From positions 1 to 60,100 of the forward strand of contig JALEHN010000073.1 of assembly GCA_022770525.1 (NCBI GenBank): a stretch of 60,100 bases of DNA, given 5' to 3'. The notes beneath the pieces were generated by a model. That model had not been told where the DNA came from. It saw only the letters and a list, made by a program, of their open reading frames with translations, and made no database searches. Shown here in pieces: positions 43,301 to 51,318 of the stretch. The DNA is from Clostridiales bacterium. GTDB taxonomy: Bacteria > Bacillota > Clostridia > Lachnospirales > Lachnospiraceae. Both the position numbers and the translations under genes were made by a program. Position 1 is the stretch's first letter. Each line of letters begins with the position of its first letter.

Positions 43301-45120
43301 CAACCGTCACTGGCAGATTGTATCATTGTCCTGCAGCCGCCGGGAAGCAGTTCCATACCTCCATACATAAATACTGCCGAAATCCCTGCCTCATTCTCAG
43401 AATCTTCAAGATATCTGAGCAGCGGTTCATTTTGAACGAGCGCCTTATCACCGATAAAGCAGACATAGCGCGGCAGCTTATCAACTTCTTTTTTATTATT
43501 TTCGTTATCATCCCATCCGGTTCTTGACTGAACTGTTTCATCAATCTCAGAGAATATTGTATGTACTTCTCCTTTTTCCACTGCCAGATATCGAAGCGTA
43601 TGTGACGTATTCCACAAATGGGGCAAAGATAAAATCCATGACATCTGCCGTATTTGAGCTTCAGTAAGCACCATCACCAATTTAACAAATGAAGGATCAT
43701 AAAGCGCCGTCAGGTTTAACACCATCAGTGAAGCCATATTCAATACATCCCGCGCATTTCCCAAAAGCCCTACCGTACTTTGATCAGCCAGTGATAAACT
43801 AACGGGTGCATGATAAAACCACTGATACTTCTTCTTTATCATCATTGGCAGCTTTGCCAGATCATCCTCACTCAATGAAAACTTTTCTTTTTCTATGATG
43901 ATTTCCTGTGGGTTTCGTATTGTTCCTGTACCTATACGGATATTTAGAAAGTCTTCATCAGTATAAGAGCGTTCCCATAACCTGTATCTGTGCTTTTCAT
44001 CCGTAGCGAACTTAACAAGCATTTCAGGTGCAGGATTAAGGTTTTCCTCCATAATCCATTGATTTCTCTCAGACTGCTTTTCAATCATATGGCTGCACTG
44101 TTCAATATAAGCTCTGTACTTTACCTGCCGCTTTGTCTCTTCTTTTTCATCGATTTTGGCTTTATAACGTTTTGTGAGCGTTGGCCATAAAACCGCACCA
44201 AGAAGCATCGAAACTGCCATAGCGCCACTTGTATAAATTGTTGTTGCACTTCCGCCGGAAGCAAGATTTGCAATATTAACCCCCAATGACACCAGCATAG
44301 CCATCGACATCGTCAGAGACGGCCCCATTGTAAAAATGACCGGCATTTGTTTTTCTTCTTTTTTATCCGGAGGACTGTCTATTTCAAAAGCTTCCGTATC
44401 CAGAGACTTAATAATTCTTGGTGATCGCACAAACAATGTCCCTTCCTTGACCGGAACTTCAGAAAATGTTACTCTTTCACATATTTCTGTCAAGCTGCAG
44501 CGATCTGTGATATCCTTTATAAAGAGACGACCGCCCATATTATAGATAGATAGTCCCATAATATAAAGCTCATCGCCCGGTGAAAGCACAGTTTTCGTTA
44601 CCCTGATACCGTTTTTGTATACACCACATGCATCTGATCTGACATCAATAAGAATATTGCTGTCTTTATCCTTTTTTAAAACAACATGCTGTCTTCTGGA
44701 AATAAAACCGTTGATACTGTATGCAATGTCATTTTCTTCAAGACGGCCAATACTTACGGTTCGTCCGGTATCCATACGATATTGTCTGTAATTTAATGTA
44801 TCCTTACAGTATTCCGTAAAAAGCACACTATAGATAACGCCTGTCTGTTCGTCCTTAATACTGATGTAATCACCATGAACAATCTGTCTTTTAACTTCTT
44901 CTACCTTTACCCGCATCTTAATTTTAAGCCGGCGTCTTTTTTCTGATATATCATAGATAATGCCATCTGTTTCTTCGAAAGGAAAGAACAACGCAACCTT
45001 GCTTCCAAGAACCTCTTTTGGTATATAGCCATTCGTCGCCTTTTGAAGCAGATCGCAAAGTTTAAAGCTTTCTATCCTTGTATCTATAAACAATGTAGCT
45101 CTAAAATTTCCTGCACTCAT
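40336..45120 (-). CDS. essC: Type VII secretion FtsK/SpoIIIE ATPase EssC
   Basis: 1594 residues, the motor of a Firmicutes type VII system. An N-terminal beta-rich region is followed by an FHA-like domain (SIGRLEEND, ISRRQH, VYKNGI; about 120-175), two membrane helices (about 263-315), and a long connector. ATPase 1 has Walker A GMTGSGKS (about 720) and Walker B VIMIDEFAQ; ATPase 2 has GLSGTGKT (about 1055) and LLVFVDHYS. An acidic insert precedes a degenerate third ATPase with no Walker A. The FHA loop has one extra residue versus the S-x-x-H pattern, so phosphothreonine binding is uncertain. GGAGAAAG site. Confidence 0.94.
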   Translation of the reverse strand: MSAGNFRATLFIDTRIESFKLCDLLQKATNGYIPKEVLGSKVALFFPFEETDGIIYDISEKRRRLKIKMRVKVEEVKRQIVHGDYISIKDEQTGVIYSVLFTEYCKDTLNYRQYRMDTGRTVSIGRLEENDIAYSINGFISRRQHVVLKKDKDSNILIDVRSDACGVYKNGIRVTKTVLSPGDELYIMGLSIYNMGGRLFIKDITDRCSLTEICERVTFSEVPVKEGTLFVRSPRIIKSLDTEAFEIDSPPDKKEEKQMPVIFTMGPSLTMSMAMLVSLGVNIANLASGGSATTIYTSGAMAVSMLLGAVLWPTLTKRYKAKIDEKEETKRQVKYRAYIEQCSHMIEKQSERNQWIMEENLNPAPEMLVKFATDEKHRYRLWERSYTDEDFLNIRIGTGTIRNPQEIIIEKEKFSLSEDDLAKLPMMIKKKYQWFYHAPVSLSLADQSTVGLLGNARDVLNMASLMVLNLTALYDPSFVKLVMVLTEAQIRQMSWILSLPHLWNTSHTLRYLAVEKGEVHTIFSEIDETVQSRTGWDDNENNKKEVDKLPRYVCFIGDKALVQNEPLLRYLEDSENEAGISAVFMYGGMELLPGGCRTMIQSASDGWGIYSREKNNNRLINFEPDRLAMARYLTFGQAFDRMYMQNGQIHTAIPDRMSFLEMYHVGNISDLDIENRWQHASTEKSMAVPVGTMEDGHIFNLDIHEAYHGCHGLVAGMTGSGKSEFLQGYLLSLMIHFSPEDVSLVLVDFKGGDMARPFMNVPHLAGTISNLSGSTLYRAMVSLEAEIAKRQKMMNTAAEKLGIDKIDVNSYQRYFKEGQLNQPMPHLVIMIDEFAQLKTHFPEFLTQLINVAQVGRSLGIHLILATQKPSGVVDAQIWSNSRFRVCLKVLSRADSMDMLDCAEAAMIKQPGRFYVRVGYDEIFTQAQAGYGGAQYVEYDRFTNEENVEVQMVDHTVTTLRSIRDTSSGKPTGKTQMETVVGEIIRVGRVKGKQSAKLWCMPLEKVLYGDNCLEAIGKNPSGFRVPVAMGDFVASQEQKPITLDLTETGHVAVFGLSGTGKTIFIQTIITGMAKLYSPKQWQFYLFDLGGRGTEYYRKLPHCRDIIYMEEKEVDIHLDMLAKEINQRREKLDKVHCGSWKEYNLKNDDIPMLLVFVDHYSAISSKYYRLENKFTQLVAGGKAVGMYFVITGNSRTAISTKVMEQISSIFMLNMGEDIAYRVHLNIKIPFMPEETPGRGLTVVDEKLVEFQTFLYAESESETERMAKVITLYDEIHSSWNKADVVKEGMQKNNCNEDISNQKNDGYEDISSEYTPEIDSEDLWTKKSPMANSYNDDEFYVPYFGEYENFESDNANVEMISTESVVEVHSDKKTAKEPEIKSVKTKKQQLITGYLIESGEAVSLPKWEQWQTFLIASEECTHMTSVLKCCLKRWADILPGKVFAADMKRALDDYPIKCKVAYDEKSFDEMMNDIEESSMEVTLIITDFDSFYRIISDSAAARLLIMLQNGVKSLHVITCCDTGCMGKYSVMKLFDLLVKTPFGMLCESDIPHVDKRFLNTDFVNAINQADAGLEEDCGVYYEYGNISKIRYMEVHDG

Positions 45121-45203
45121 GTTCTTTCTCCTGTATATCCTATTGATGTATTGATTATATTCAATTCAAATACCGCTGCGTTAGAAAATGCAAAATCCAA
45201 GCT

Positions 45204-45926
45204 TTAAATGTCATCTTTAACGTAAACTTTAAGCCAGATTTTAAGCATCACAACGACAATAAACTCATTATCTTCAGTTGCTATTTTCATACTGCCGTTA
45301 TATTTCTTTGCTATTTTTTGAATAATTTTTAATCCATGTCCATGGTGTCTGCTGTCTTCTTTCGATGTTTTTGGGAATCCGTCTGTATCTTTGGTTATCA
45401 CTCCGCTATAACTATTGGTGAATTTAACAAGCAAAAATCCTGCCTTTTCAGCCGCTCTAATACAAATGTATTTTTTAGAATCATTATTTTTCATACATGC
45501 TTCTATAGCATTATCAAAAAGATTTGAAAAAAGACTGCATAAATCTGCTTCCGCAAATATAAGCTGTCCAATCTCTCCTATTTTTATATCTGTTCGTATG
45601 CCAAACTTATGACACTCGCTGTCTTTTATTGCCAGAACAGCATTAACAATAGGCTGGTTGCAATAAACAATATTCTGAATTGAGGCCAGCCTTTTTTGCA
45701 TATCCTCGAGCATCTTTTCGGCGGTATTTTTGCTGCTTTCACTGCCTTCCATAATTAATGCGTACATAATCTGCAGCTGATTGCTCATATCATGTTTTAA
45801 TTCACGCATTTCATCAGCTAATGTTGCAGCTAAACGATAATATCCGGTCTGTAACGACCTTTCTTTTCTGATTATGTCATTTTGTATCTGAAGCATCAGC
45901 TGCTCAGGTATATCATCAAGTGTCAT
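45204..45926 (-). CDS. Soluble AgrC/GHKL-type histidine kinase
   Basis: 240 residues. A dimerisation helix with the phospho-His in LKHDMSNQLQ is followed by a GHKL ATPase with N-box LFDNAIEAC and G-box HHGHGLKIIQKIAKKYNG. This is the kinase half of AgrC/CitA-type quorum sensors, but the usual multi-helix membrane receptor is absent. Input must come from another protein, perhaps the 4-helix zinc-finger protein two genes upstream (inference). It follows the LytTR regulator gene on the same strand and should phosphorylate it. Confidence 0.88.
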   Translation of the reverse strand: MTLDDIPEQLMLQIQNDIIRKERSLQTGYYRLAATLADEMRELKHDMSNQLQIMYALIMEGSESSKNTAEKMLEDMQKRLASIQNIVYCNQPIVNAVLAIKDSECHKFGIRTDIKIGEIGQLIFAEADLCSLFSNLFDNAIEACMKNNDSKKYICIRAAEKAGFLLVKFTNSYSGVITKDTDGFPKTSKEDSRHHGHGLKIIQKIAKKYNGSMKIATEDNEFIVVVMLKIWLKVYVKDDI

Positions 45927-45991
45927 AATTACCCGCTTTCTGTATAAAACAACAAAACTATCCCTTTAATTTTGCCTGTCCCTTTTTACAC

Positions 45992-46699
45992 TTACAATAA
46001 ATCTCCCAGATATGTCATAAACCTTTCAGAAACCATTTTCATTCTCGACTGACTGATTGGTACTTGTCCATATCTTCCCAAGTTGAAGATTTGTCCGCTC
46101 ATTGACTGAATGTAATCCATATTGACCATGTAACTCTGATGGCACCTTAAGAACTGTGAGGGCATTCTTTCTCCAATATCACTAAATTTCATATATGTTT
46201 CCCATACTCTGTCTTTAGAATGAATACACATTTTCCGCCCACTGCTTTCAAGAAAAACAATATGACTTACAGGTAATCTCGCTATTTCACCTTTATTTAC
46301 AATGACCAGCGCATTCTGTTTCTGCATCTCTATTGCCCTCTGCGCCCGCTCCAGTGCCCGCCGCATATCCGCTGTTTTTATCGGCTTCACCAAAAAATCC
46401 ACAGGATCAGTTTCAAAAATATTTTTTGAATATTCAATATACCCTGTCATAAATATAATAATTACATGCGGAAAATGCGACTTTATATATTTAGCTACTT
46501 CAATTCCTGAATCCACTTTTAAATCAATATCTAAAAGAGCAATATCCATATTGCCTTTCAAACTGTCCTCAATAAAAAATTTCATTTTATCAGGATCTGT
46601 AAAAGTAAAAATATGATGCTCCGTTCCCAGTATTGTTTGTATTAGTTTTTCAGCATACCCTGCATTTGTTTTTTCATCATCACACACTAATATATTCAT
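45992..46699 (-). CDS. LytTR (AgrA-type) response regulator
   Basis: About 235 residues. The receiver has CDDEK, the phospho-Asp in IALLDIDL, the switch Thr in FMTGY and the Lys in FLVKPIK. A LytTR DNA-binding domain follows (FLESSGRKMCIHSKD, FLRCHQSYMVNMDYI), the type used by AgrA. Start set at 46699 (MNILVCDDEK), immediately after the stop of the preceding gene; a frame to 46756 exists but overlaps that gene. It probably controls part of this locus. Confidence 0.9.
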   Translation of the reverse strand: MNILVCDDEKTNAGYAEKLIQTILGTEHHIFTFTDPDKMKFFIEDSLKGNMDIALLDIDLKVDSGIEVAKYIKSHFPHVIIIFMTGYIEYSKNIFETDPVDFLVKPIKTADMRRALERAQRAIEMQKQNALVIVNKGEIARLPVSHIVFLESSGRKMCIHSKDRVWETYMKFSDIGERMPSQFLRCHQSYMVNMDYIQSMSGQIFNLGRYGQVPISQSRMKMVSERFMTYLGDLL

Positions 46700-46700
46700 T

Positions 46701-47480
46701 TTAATCAAACTTTTTATCTTCCCCATACATGACTGGTCTGTAAATATGATTTTCAATATCCTGTATTGTTTTCATTTTCATTCGAACGAATATTACAAGC
46801 AAAAGCATACTTACAGGTGCTGCGAATGGAAATAATCCACCGCTTAAATCGCTTTTCTGTAACGTATCCACAACAATCACAGAACAGTAAATTGTTACGA
46901 ATATAAAGGAAATAACTGCAGTAGCTACAGCAGCATTTCTCTGCTTTGCATTTAGAAGTATAAAAGAAACTATACACGGACATACACATAATATAATGAC
47001 AAGTGCCGTACATATACGTTCTACATTCGTCACCATAATCATCGCACGATCACATGCTTCAATATCGAACAAAACATCCCACATTGTTGCTTTGGACCCG
47101 TCCATGTAAGTCCAGTGTGAAAGAAAAGTCAATGCTATAAGAAATAACGTAACTACTGCAATCAATACAGATAATATATTTCTTTTATTTCTTTTTTTAT
47201 TTAATACCGCATCCTCTTTGTTTTTATAGATACCCGGATTCGCTGCTGTACTTACACCGATATCCCTGCTGTATTCCGGTTTTCTTATACTTTCATGGTT
47301 ATAGGCCTTATTGCCATCAGGCATCCTGTTATTTGCCCCTCCATAATTACCATGACCATATGACGTGTTTTTGCTTTTTGGGCTGTCTGATGATCCGGCA
47401 CCTGCCTTTGGTTTAGGGTTTCCACAAACGCTGCAAAAATTACCTTCATTTAATGTTTCACAAATTTGACATTTCCACAT
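46701..47480 (-). CDS. Zinc-finger protein with four membrane helices
   Basis: 259 residues. A RanBP2-like finger (WKCQICETLN...CSVCGNPKP) and a hydrophilic Asn/Gly/Lys linker (about 25-100) precede four membrane helices separated by short loops, including LSVLIAVVTLFLIALTFL and AALVIILCVCPC-like segments. Unlike the other family members it has almost no outer domain. Its TAA stop touches the LytTR regulator start, so the two are tightly coupled. It could serve as the missing membrane part of the soluble AgrC-like kinase (inference). Confidence 0.75.
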   Translation of the reverse strand: MWKCQICETLNEGNFCSVCGNPKPKAGAGSSDSPKSKNTSYGHGNYGGANNRMPDGNKAYNHESIRKPEYSRDIGVSTAANPGIYKNKEDAVLNKKRNKRNILSVLIAVVTLFLIALTFLSHWTYMDGSKATMWDVLFDIEACDRAMIMVTNVERICTALVIILCVCPCIVSFILLNAKQRNAAVATAVISFIFVTIYCSVIVVDTLQKSDLSGGLFPFAAPVSMLLLVIFVRMKMKTIQDIENHIYRPVMYGEDKKFD

Positions 47481-47546
47481 ATCCTATCCCTTCCGAACGA
47501 ATACCCATACTTTTCATCTTTAGTCTGCATTGTTTTTTTCATGATT

Positions 47547-48446
47547 TTATTCTCTACTGATGTCGGAATCCGGGATTTGTGTATTTCCCCAATTATTTTC
47601 CGTACTTTCTGCCATTGTGTCAGGCATACTTGCAACATCATCATTTTCTATATCATCAAACTCAGTCTCGTTTTCATCTGTATTATTCTTCGTATTGTTC
47701 ACTTTTACAGGTATTTTTAATACAAATTTATAAATGCTGCCACTCGCATCAATATATGGATATGAAAAGCTGCTGTCCTCCTCTTTACTCAGAAAAATAT
47801 TAAGATTTCCCCTCCCATTAGCCTGTATACTGTCGATTTGTTCTTCTATTTCAGAATAATCATATATATAATCACGCTTACCGACAGGCAATTCAATCGT
47901 CATATAATAATCGCCCGTATCTCCCTCTATTACGAGAAATGGCGACTGAATATCCGGCTGAAAATCTTCCTCTGTTTCTGTTACAGGCGGCATATGCGCC
48001 TCTGTTTCATTTTCTGTGACAAGAACAGTCTTCGCTGTTTCAGATTCTTTATTATTATCAGAATATTCCGCCTTCGTCCGGTTTTCGTTTTTCTCTCCAA
48101 ACAGTTCTCTTTCTGTATAGCCTCCTGCAATAAAGCCAACAAACAAACAGAGAACACATATCGATGCTGTTACTATACCTTTTAAGACACTATATTTTTT
48201 TCTCATCATTTCGTCCATTTCCTCATCATATATTTCATCACTGTCTTCTTCATCTATGACATCACCTTTACCATCATGAACCGTATTTGAATCATCCGCA
48301 TCTAAATTAACAAATTGATTGCTCATCAGCATATCAACATACTTTAAATGCTCAGGTATATCTTCATGATGATAATAATTTTCACATCTGCAGTAAGGAC
48401 ACCTGATATCATTATGGATTTCTTTTCCGCATTTTTTACAAAGCAC
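47547..48446 (-). CDS. Zinc-ribbon membrane protein, acidic linker
   Basis: 299 residues starting at GTG (site GAGGT, 7 bases away). The zinc ribbon is CKKCGKE...CPYCRCEN. A very acidic stretch (IDEEDSDEIYDEEMDEMM) follows, then one membrane helix (GIVTASICVLCLFVGFIAGGY). The outer part has a Thr/Glu-rich linker and a compact beta-rich domain (FLVIEGDTGDYYMTIELP). It ends in an acidic, Asn-rich tail. No enzymatic motif recognised. Confidence 0.75.
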   Translation of the reverse strand: MLCKKCGKEIHNDIRCPYCRCENYYHHEDIPEHLKYVDMLMSNQFVNLDADDSNTVHDGKGDVIDEEDSDEIYDEEMDEMMRKKYSVLKGIVTASICVLCLFVGFIAGGYTERELFGEKNENRTKAEYSDNNKESETAKTVLVTENETEAHMPPVTETEEDFQPDIQSPFLVIEGDTGDYYMTIELPVGKRDYIYDYSEIEEQIDSIQANGRGNLNIFLSKEEDSSFSYPYIDASGSIYKFVLKIPVKVNNTKNNTDENETEFDDIENDDVASMPDTMAESTENNWGNTQIPDSDISRE

Positions 48447-48456
48447 TGCTTATACC

Positions 48457-49608
48457 TCACTCATTCTTATGTAAATTGCCGGACATTTTCAGTCCATTCA
48501 CTATGATCGGACTGCTCTTTTCCTTCACAACACCTGGTTCACGGTCATTAAAAGTTTCATCTTTCGACAGTGATTGAGCAGTTACAGGCTTATCAGGCAT
48601 ATCCCAGGAGGCTGACGGATCAGATTCCCAGCCGTCGGCATCTATGTTATAAAAATCTTCGATACGAATATTTTCACTGTTATTATCCGGAATATATATA
48701 AAGTCCTCCTCTTCTTCTGTTGGCTCAATTTCCTGCTGACCAATGATGATTGCATTGACCTGATCAATACTGATTCGTTTTTCAGGATCTTTTTCAAGCA
48801 TTTTTCGAATCAACTTTTGATATTTATCAGGTATTGATGGATTCAGTTGATATTCTGCCTCATCAAGAACCGCCTCATATAAGTAGTCATATTCCTCAGC
48901 AAATGATGGTAATGTACCGGACAGATATTGATGAAATAAAATACCAAGCGCAAATACGTCCGCTTTTACAGTTATCCTGTTACATTCTCCAATCATGCAC
49001 AAAAATGTTTCCGGAGCAAGATAAACTGTATCTCCCTGCACTTCATCTGCATCTGTAATTTCAGTATCTTCAAAAAAACTGCTGTCAAAATCAATAAGCT
49101 TCATCGTATAAAATCCTGCAGCCGTTTTTTTCACAAGAATGTTATCCGGTTTTAAATCACCGTGAACAACACCTTCATTGCTCAGATTATGAATACAATG
49201 TGTCAGAACTTTTAGTAATAATTCCTTTTTTTCTTCCGGAAGTTCTGCAATTTCAGAAATACCGATGGTTGTTGTATTCACTTTATCCGTGACAACATAA
49301 AAATGTGTTTTATATTTAAAAAAAGCTTCAATCTGTACAATATTTCCATTATTTGCCTTTTTGATTGCCTCATAGAGTTTTAATTTATTTTGATAAAAAA
49401 CCTGACACTCTACAGTGCGCCGTCTACGCTCTGTATCCGATATCGGCAATCCATCTTCAGGCCAGACCGGTGCCAGAAACTCCTTAATAAAATAATCCCG
49501 GCCATCTTTAACCGCAAATCCCCATCTTCCAAATCCGCTGTTTTTGCTTGTCAATTCAGTCACTAATTGATAACCGTAAATATTCTCCAGTTCTTTTTCC
49601 TTCTGCAT
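48457..49608 (-). CDS. Ser/Thr protein kinase, atypical
   Basis: 383 residues. The kinase fold includes the Lys in DYFIKEF, the catalytic loop HGDLKPDNIL (HGD instead of HRD), DFDSS instead of DFG, and APETFLC. The glycine loop is poorly conserved (SKNSGFGRWGF). Asp and Lys needed for transfer are present, so it is probably active. No membrane helix; the C-terminal tail is acidic (PTEEEEDFIYIP). Third gene of the vWA-PP2C-kinase run, the composition of the TerY-P triad. Start taken at ATG 49608; a GTG lies 3 bases earlier. Confidence 0.85.
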   Translation of the reverse strand: MQKEKELENIYGYQLVTELTSKNSGFGRWGFAVKDGRDYFIKEFLAPVWPEDGLPISDTERRRRTVECQVFYQNKLKLYEAIKKANNGNIVQIEAFFKYKTHFYVVTDKVNTTTIGISEIAELPEEKKELLLKVLTHCIHNLSNEGVVHGDLKPDNILVKKTAAGFYTMKLIDFDSSFFEDTEITDADEVQGDTVYLAPETFLCMIGECNRITVKADVFALGILFHQYLSGTLPSFAEEYDYLYEAVLDEAEYQLNPSIPDKYQKLIRKMLEKDPEKRISIDQVNAIIIGQQEIEPTEEEEDFIYIPDNNSENIRIEDFYNIDADGWESDPSASWDMPDKPVTAQSLSKDETFNDREPGVVKEKSSPIIVNGLKMSGNLHKNE

Positions 49609-49623
49609 CACTTATTTCCGTCC

Positions 49624-50586
49624 TTATCTTAAATAACGTTCATATGTTTCACTGTAAATATTCCAGTATTGTTTCAGATTAACAGAAGCCTCTCTCTTTC
49701 TTCCAGCACTGATTTTTTTTATGTACGCTGTGTACATGTATTTTTTTCGCACATTATAATACGCTTTTACATCATCAAAGCTTTCAAATCCAAACAGCCC
49801 GATTGTAAGTGTATAGTCATCTGATGCGTATTCTGAAACAAATTTACTGATTCTATTCTGCCATTCATGAAAAGATTCTGAACGTTCCAACGTTGCAAGC
49901 AGCATATACTCAAATTCCATAGGCGTGGGAATATAGCCAAAAACACCATCTGAAGAAACGAGAACCATACAAGGTTTCTTAATAACAATGCTTCTTTCAT
50001 TAATTACAAAATCTTTATCTGCATTAATAACATTTTCAAGTTTTGAATCATTGGTCAGGTTTGAAAAAGCATCCTGATTTTCGTCAATATCATCCTTTGT
50101 AACCTGTGCCAGTCCGTATTTATCAAATATGTATCCTCTGGAGTCTCCTGCCCACATAAATTTCAGATATATGTCATTTTCCCTGCAGTTATAAAAAAAT
50201 AATGCCGCCGTTGTAGGAAATGTCCTGCTGAGTCCGCCTTTCAACCGGATACCCACATCATCATCAAGAATTTCCTTACAATGATTAAGACTCTCTCTGA
50301 TATAGTTTTGCAGTTCATGATGCACATCATTACCCATAAAATAATCAATGTCACCAATATGGCTTTTAACCCATCGATATACTGACAGCGCCGTAAGCCT
50401 TGAGGCCAGATATGCTCCGGTATTCCCACCTGCTTTCCTGTACCTTTTAGAACCTATACCTCCGCATCCATCATAGATACCGATATATCCCCGATCATCC
50501 TGTATATATTCGGAATAACTGTCCTCACCTTTATTTTTTACCATTTCGCCGTGTACCTGCACGACTATATTCATATTCTTATTCAT
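49624..50586 (-). CDS. PP2C-type protein phosphatase
   Basis: About 320 residues. The metal-binding motifs of PP2C are present: YDGCGGIGSK, WAGDSRGYIF, SSDGVFGY and ASDDYTL. Such enzymes remove phosphate from Ser/Thr residues, here most likely on substrates of the two neighbouring kinases. No membrane segment. A GTG at 50592 overlaps the vWA stop; I prefer the ATG at 50586. Together with the adjoining vWA and kinase genes it forms a triad. Confidence 0.88.
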   Translation of the reverse strand: MNKNMNIVVQVHGEMVKNKGEDSYSEYIQDDRGYIGIYDGCGGIGSKRYRKAGGNTGAYLASRLTALSVYRWVKSHIGDIDYFMGNDVHHELQNYIRESLNHCKEILDDDVGIRLKGGLSRTFPTTAALFFYNCRENDIYLKFMWAGDSRGYIFDKYGLAQVTKDDIDENQDAFSNLTNDSKLENVINADKDFVINERSIVIKKPCMVLVSSDGVFGYIPTPMEFEYMLLATLERSESFHEWQNRISKFVSEYASDDYTLTIGLFGFESFDDVKAYYNVRKKYMYTAYIKKISAGRKREASVNLKQYWNIYSETYERYLR

Positions 50587-50591
50587 AACCA

Positions 50592-51278
50592 CTATATTGT
50601 ATTTGCAATCGAATCTATAATCTGTTCATAATTAACATCATTTAATCCATTACCTGCTTCAGATGGGAAATGAATCACATTTTCCCAGTTATCGGATATC
50701 GTACTCCAGCCCTCCTGATCCGGTGTAAACAGAATAAGTCTCTTGGCATGATAATCCATATATCCTGCGCTTTGCTGGCTGCCCCACCATGCCGTTAATT
50801 CATTAAAATTCTTTGCCATATTCTTTGGATAATTAGGCATTGACGCACCAAATCCAAGCGGATGTGTCGCCGCGTCAGACCACACAACAATAACCTGTCT
50901 GCGCTTCATCCCTTCCGTATCCCAATCTGAACGCATCGCATATGCAAGAGCTTCCAGTCCATCTTCCGGTTCATCTCCTCCACCGAACGCAACAATCGAA
51001 TTCACTGTCTTTTTTAATTTATCATTTTCTTCCGGTAAATTAAAAAACCTTGTACTAAGCATGGCATTCTCTTTATCAGCAATGTAATCGCGAAAAGCAA
51101 TCACACGAATACGCATACGATTAATAACCTTGTGTTTCTTTTCCATAGCCGCTATAACATCGCTGTAAAAATTAATTGCATTTCTTTTCACAATATTAAT
51201 GACATTATCCATACTTGCAGTTGCATCAATACAAAATACCAAATCCACATTGTATGTAATCTTATAATTACTTCCCAT
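50592..51278 (-). CDS. vWA-domain protein, TerY-like
   Basis: 228 residues, essentially one von Willebrand A domain. The MIDAS metal site is intact: DATAS near the N-terminus, a Gly/Asp-rich GGGDEPEDG loop and VVWSDAATHP. The size and neighbours (PP2C, Ser/Thr kinase) match TerY of the TerY-P triad described in stress-response loci by Anantharaman, Iyer and Aravind. It is cytoplasmic and probably scaffolds phospho-regulated complexes. Site GGAGGAAG. Confidence 0.85.
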   Translation of the reverse strand: MGSNYKITYNVDLVFCIDATASMDNVINIVKRNAINFYSDVIAAMEKKHKVINRMRIRVIAFRDYIADKENAMLSTRFFNLPEENDKLKKTVNSIVAFGGGDEPEDGLEALAYAMRSDWDTEGMKRRQVIVVWSDAATHPLGFGASMPNYPKNMAKNFNELTAWWGSQQSAGYMDYHAKRLILFTPDQEGWSTISDNWENVIHFPSEAGNGLNDVNYEQIIDSIANTI

Positions 51279-51318
51279 TTCTTCTTCCTCCGTTAACCAA
51301 AATCTTTATCTTATCCTC

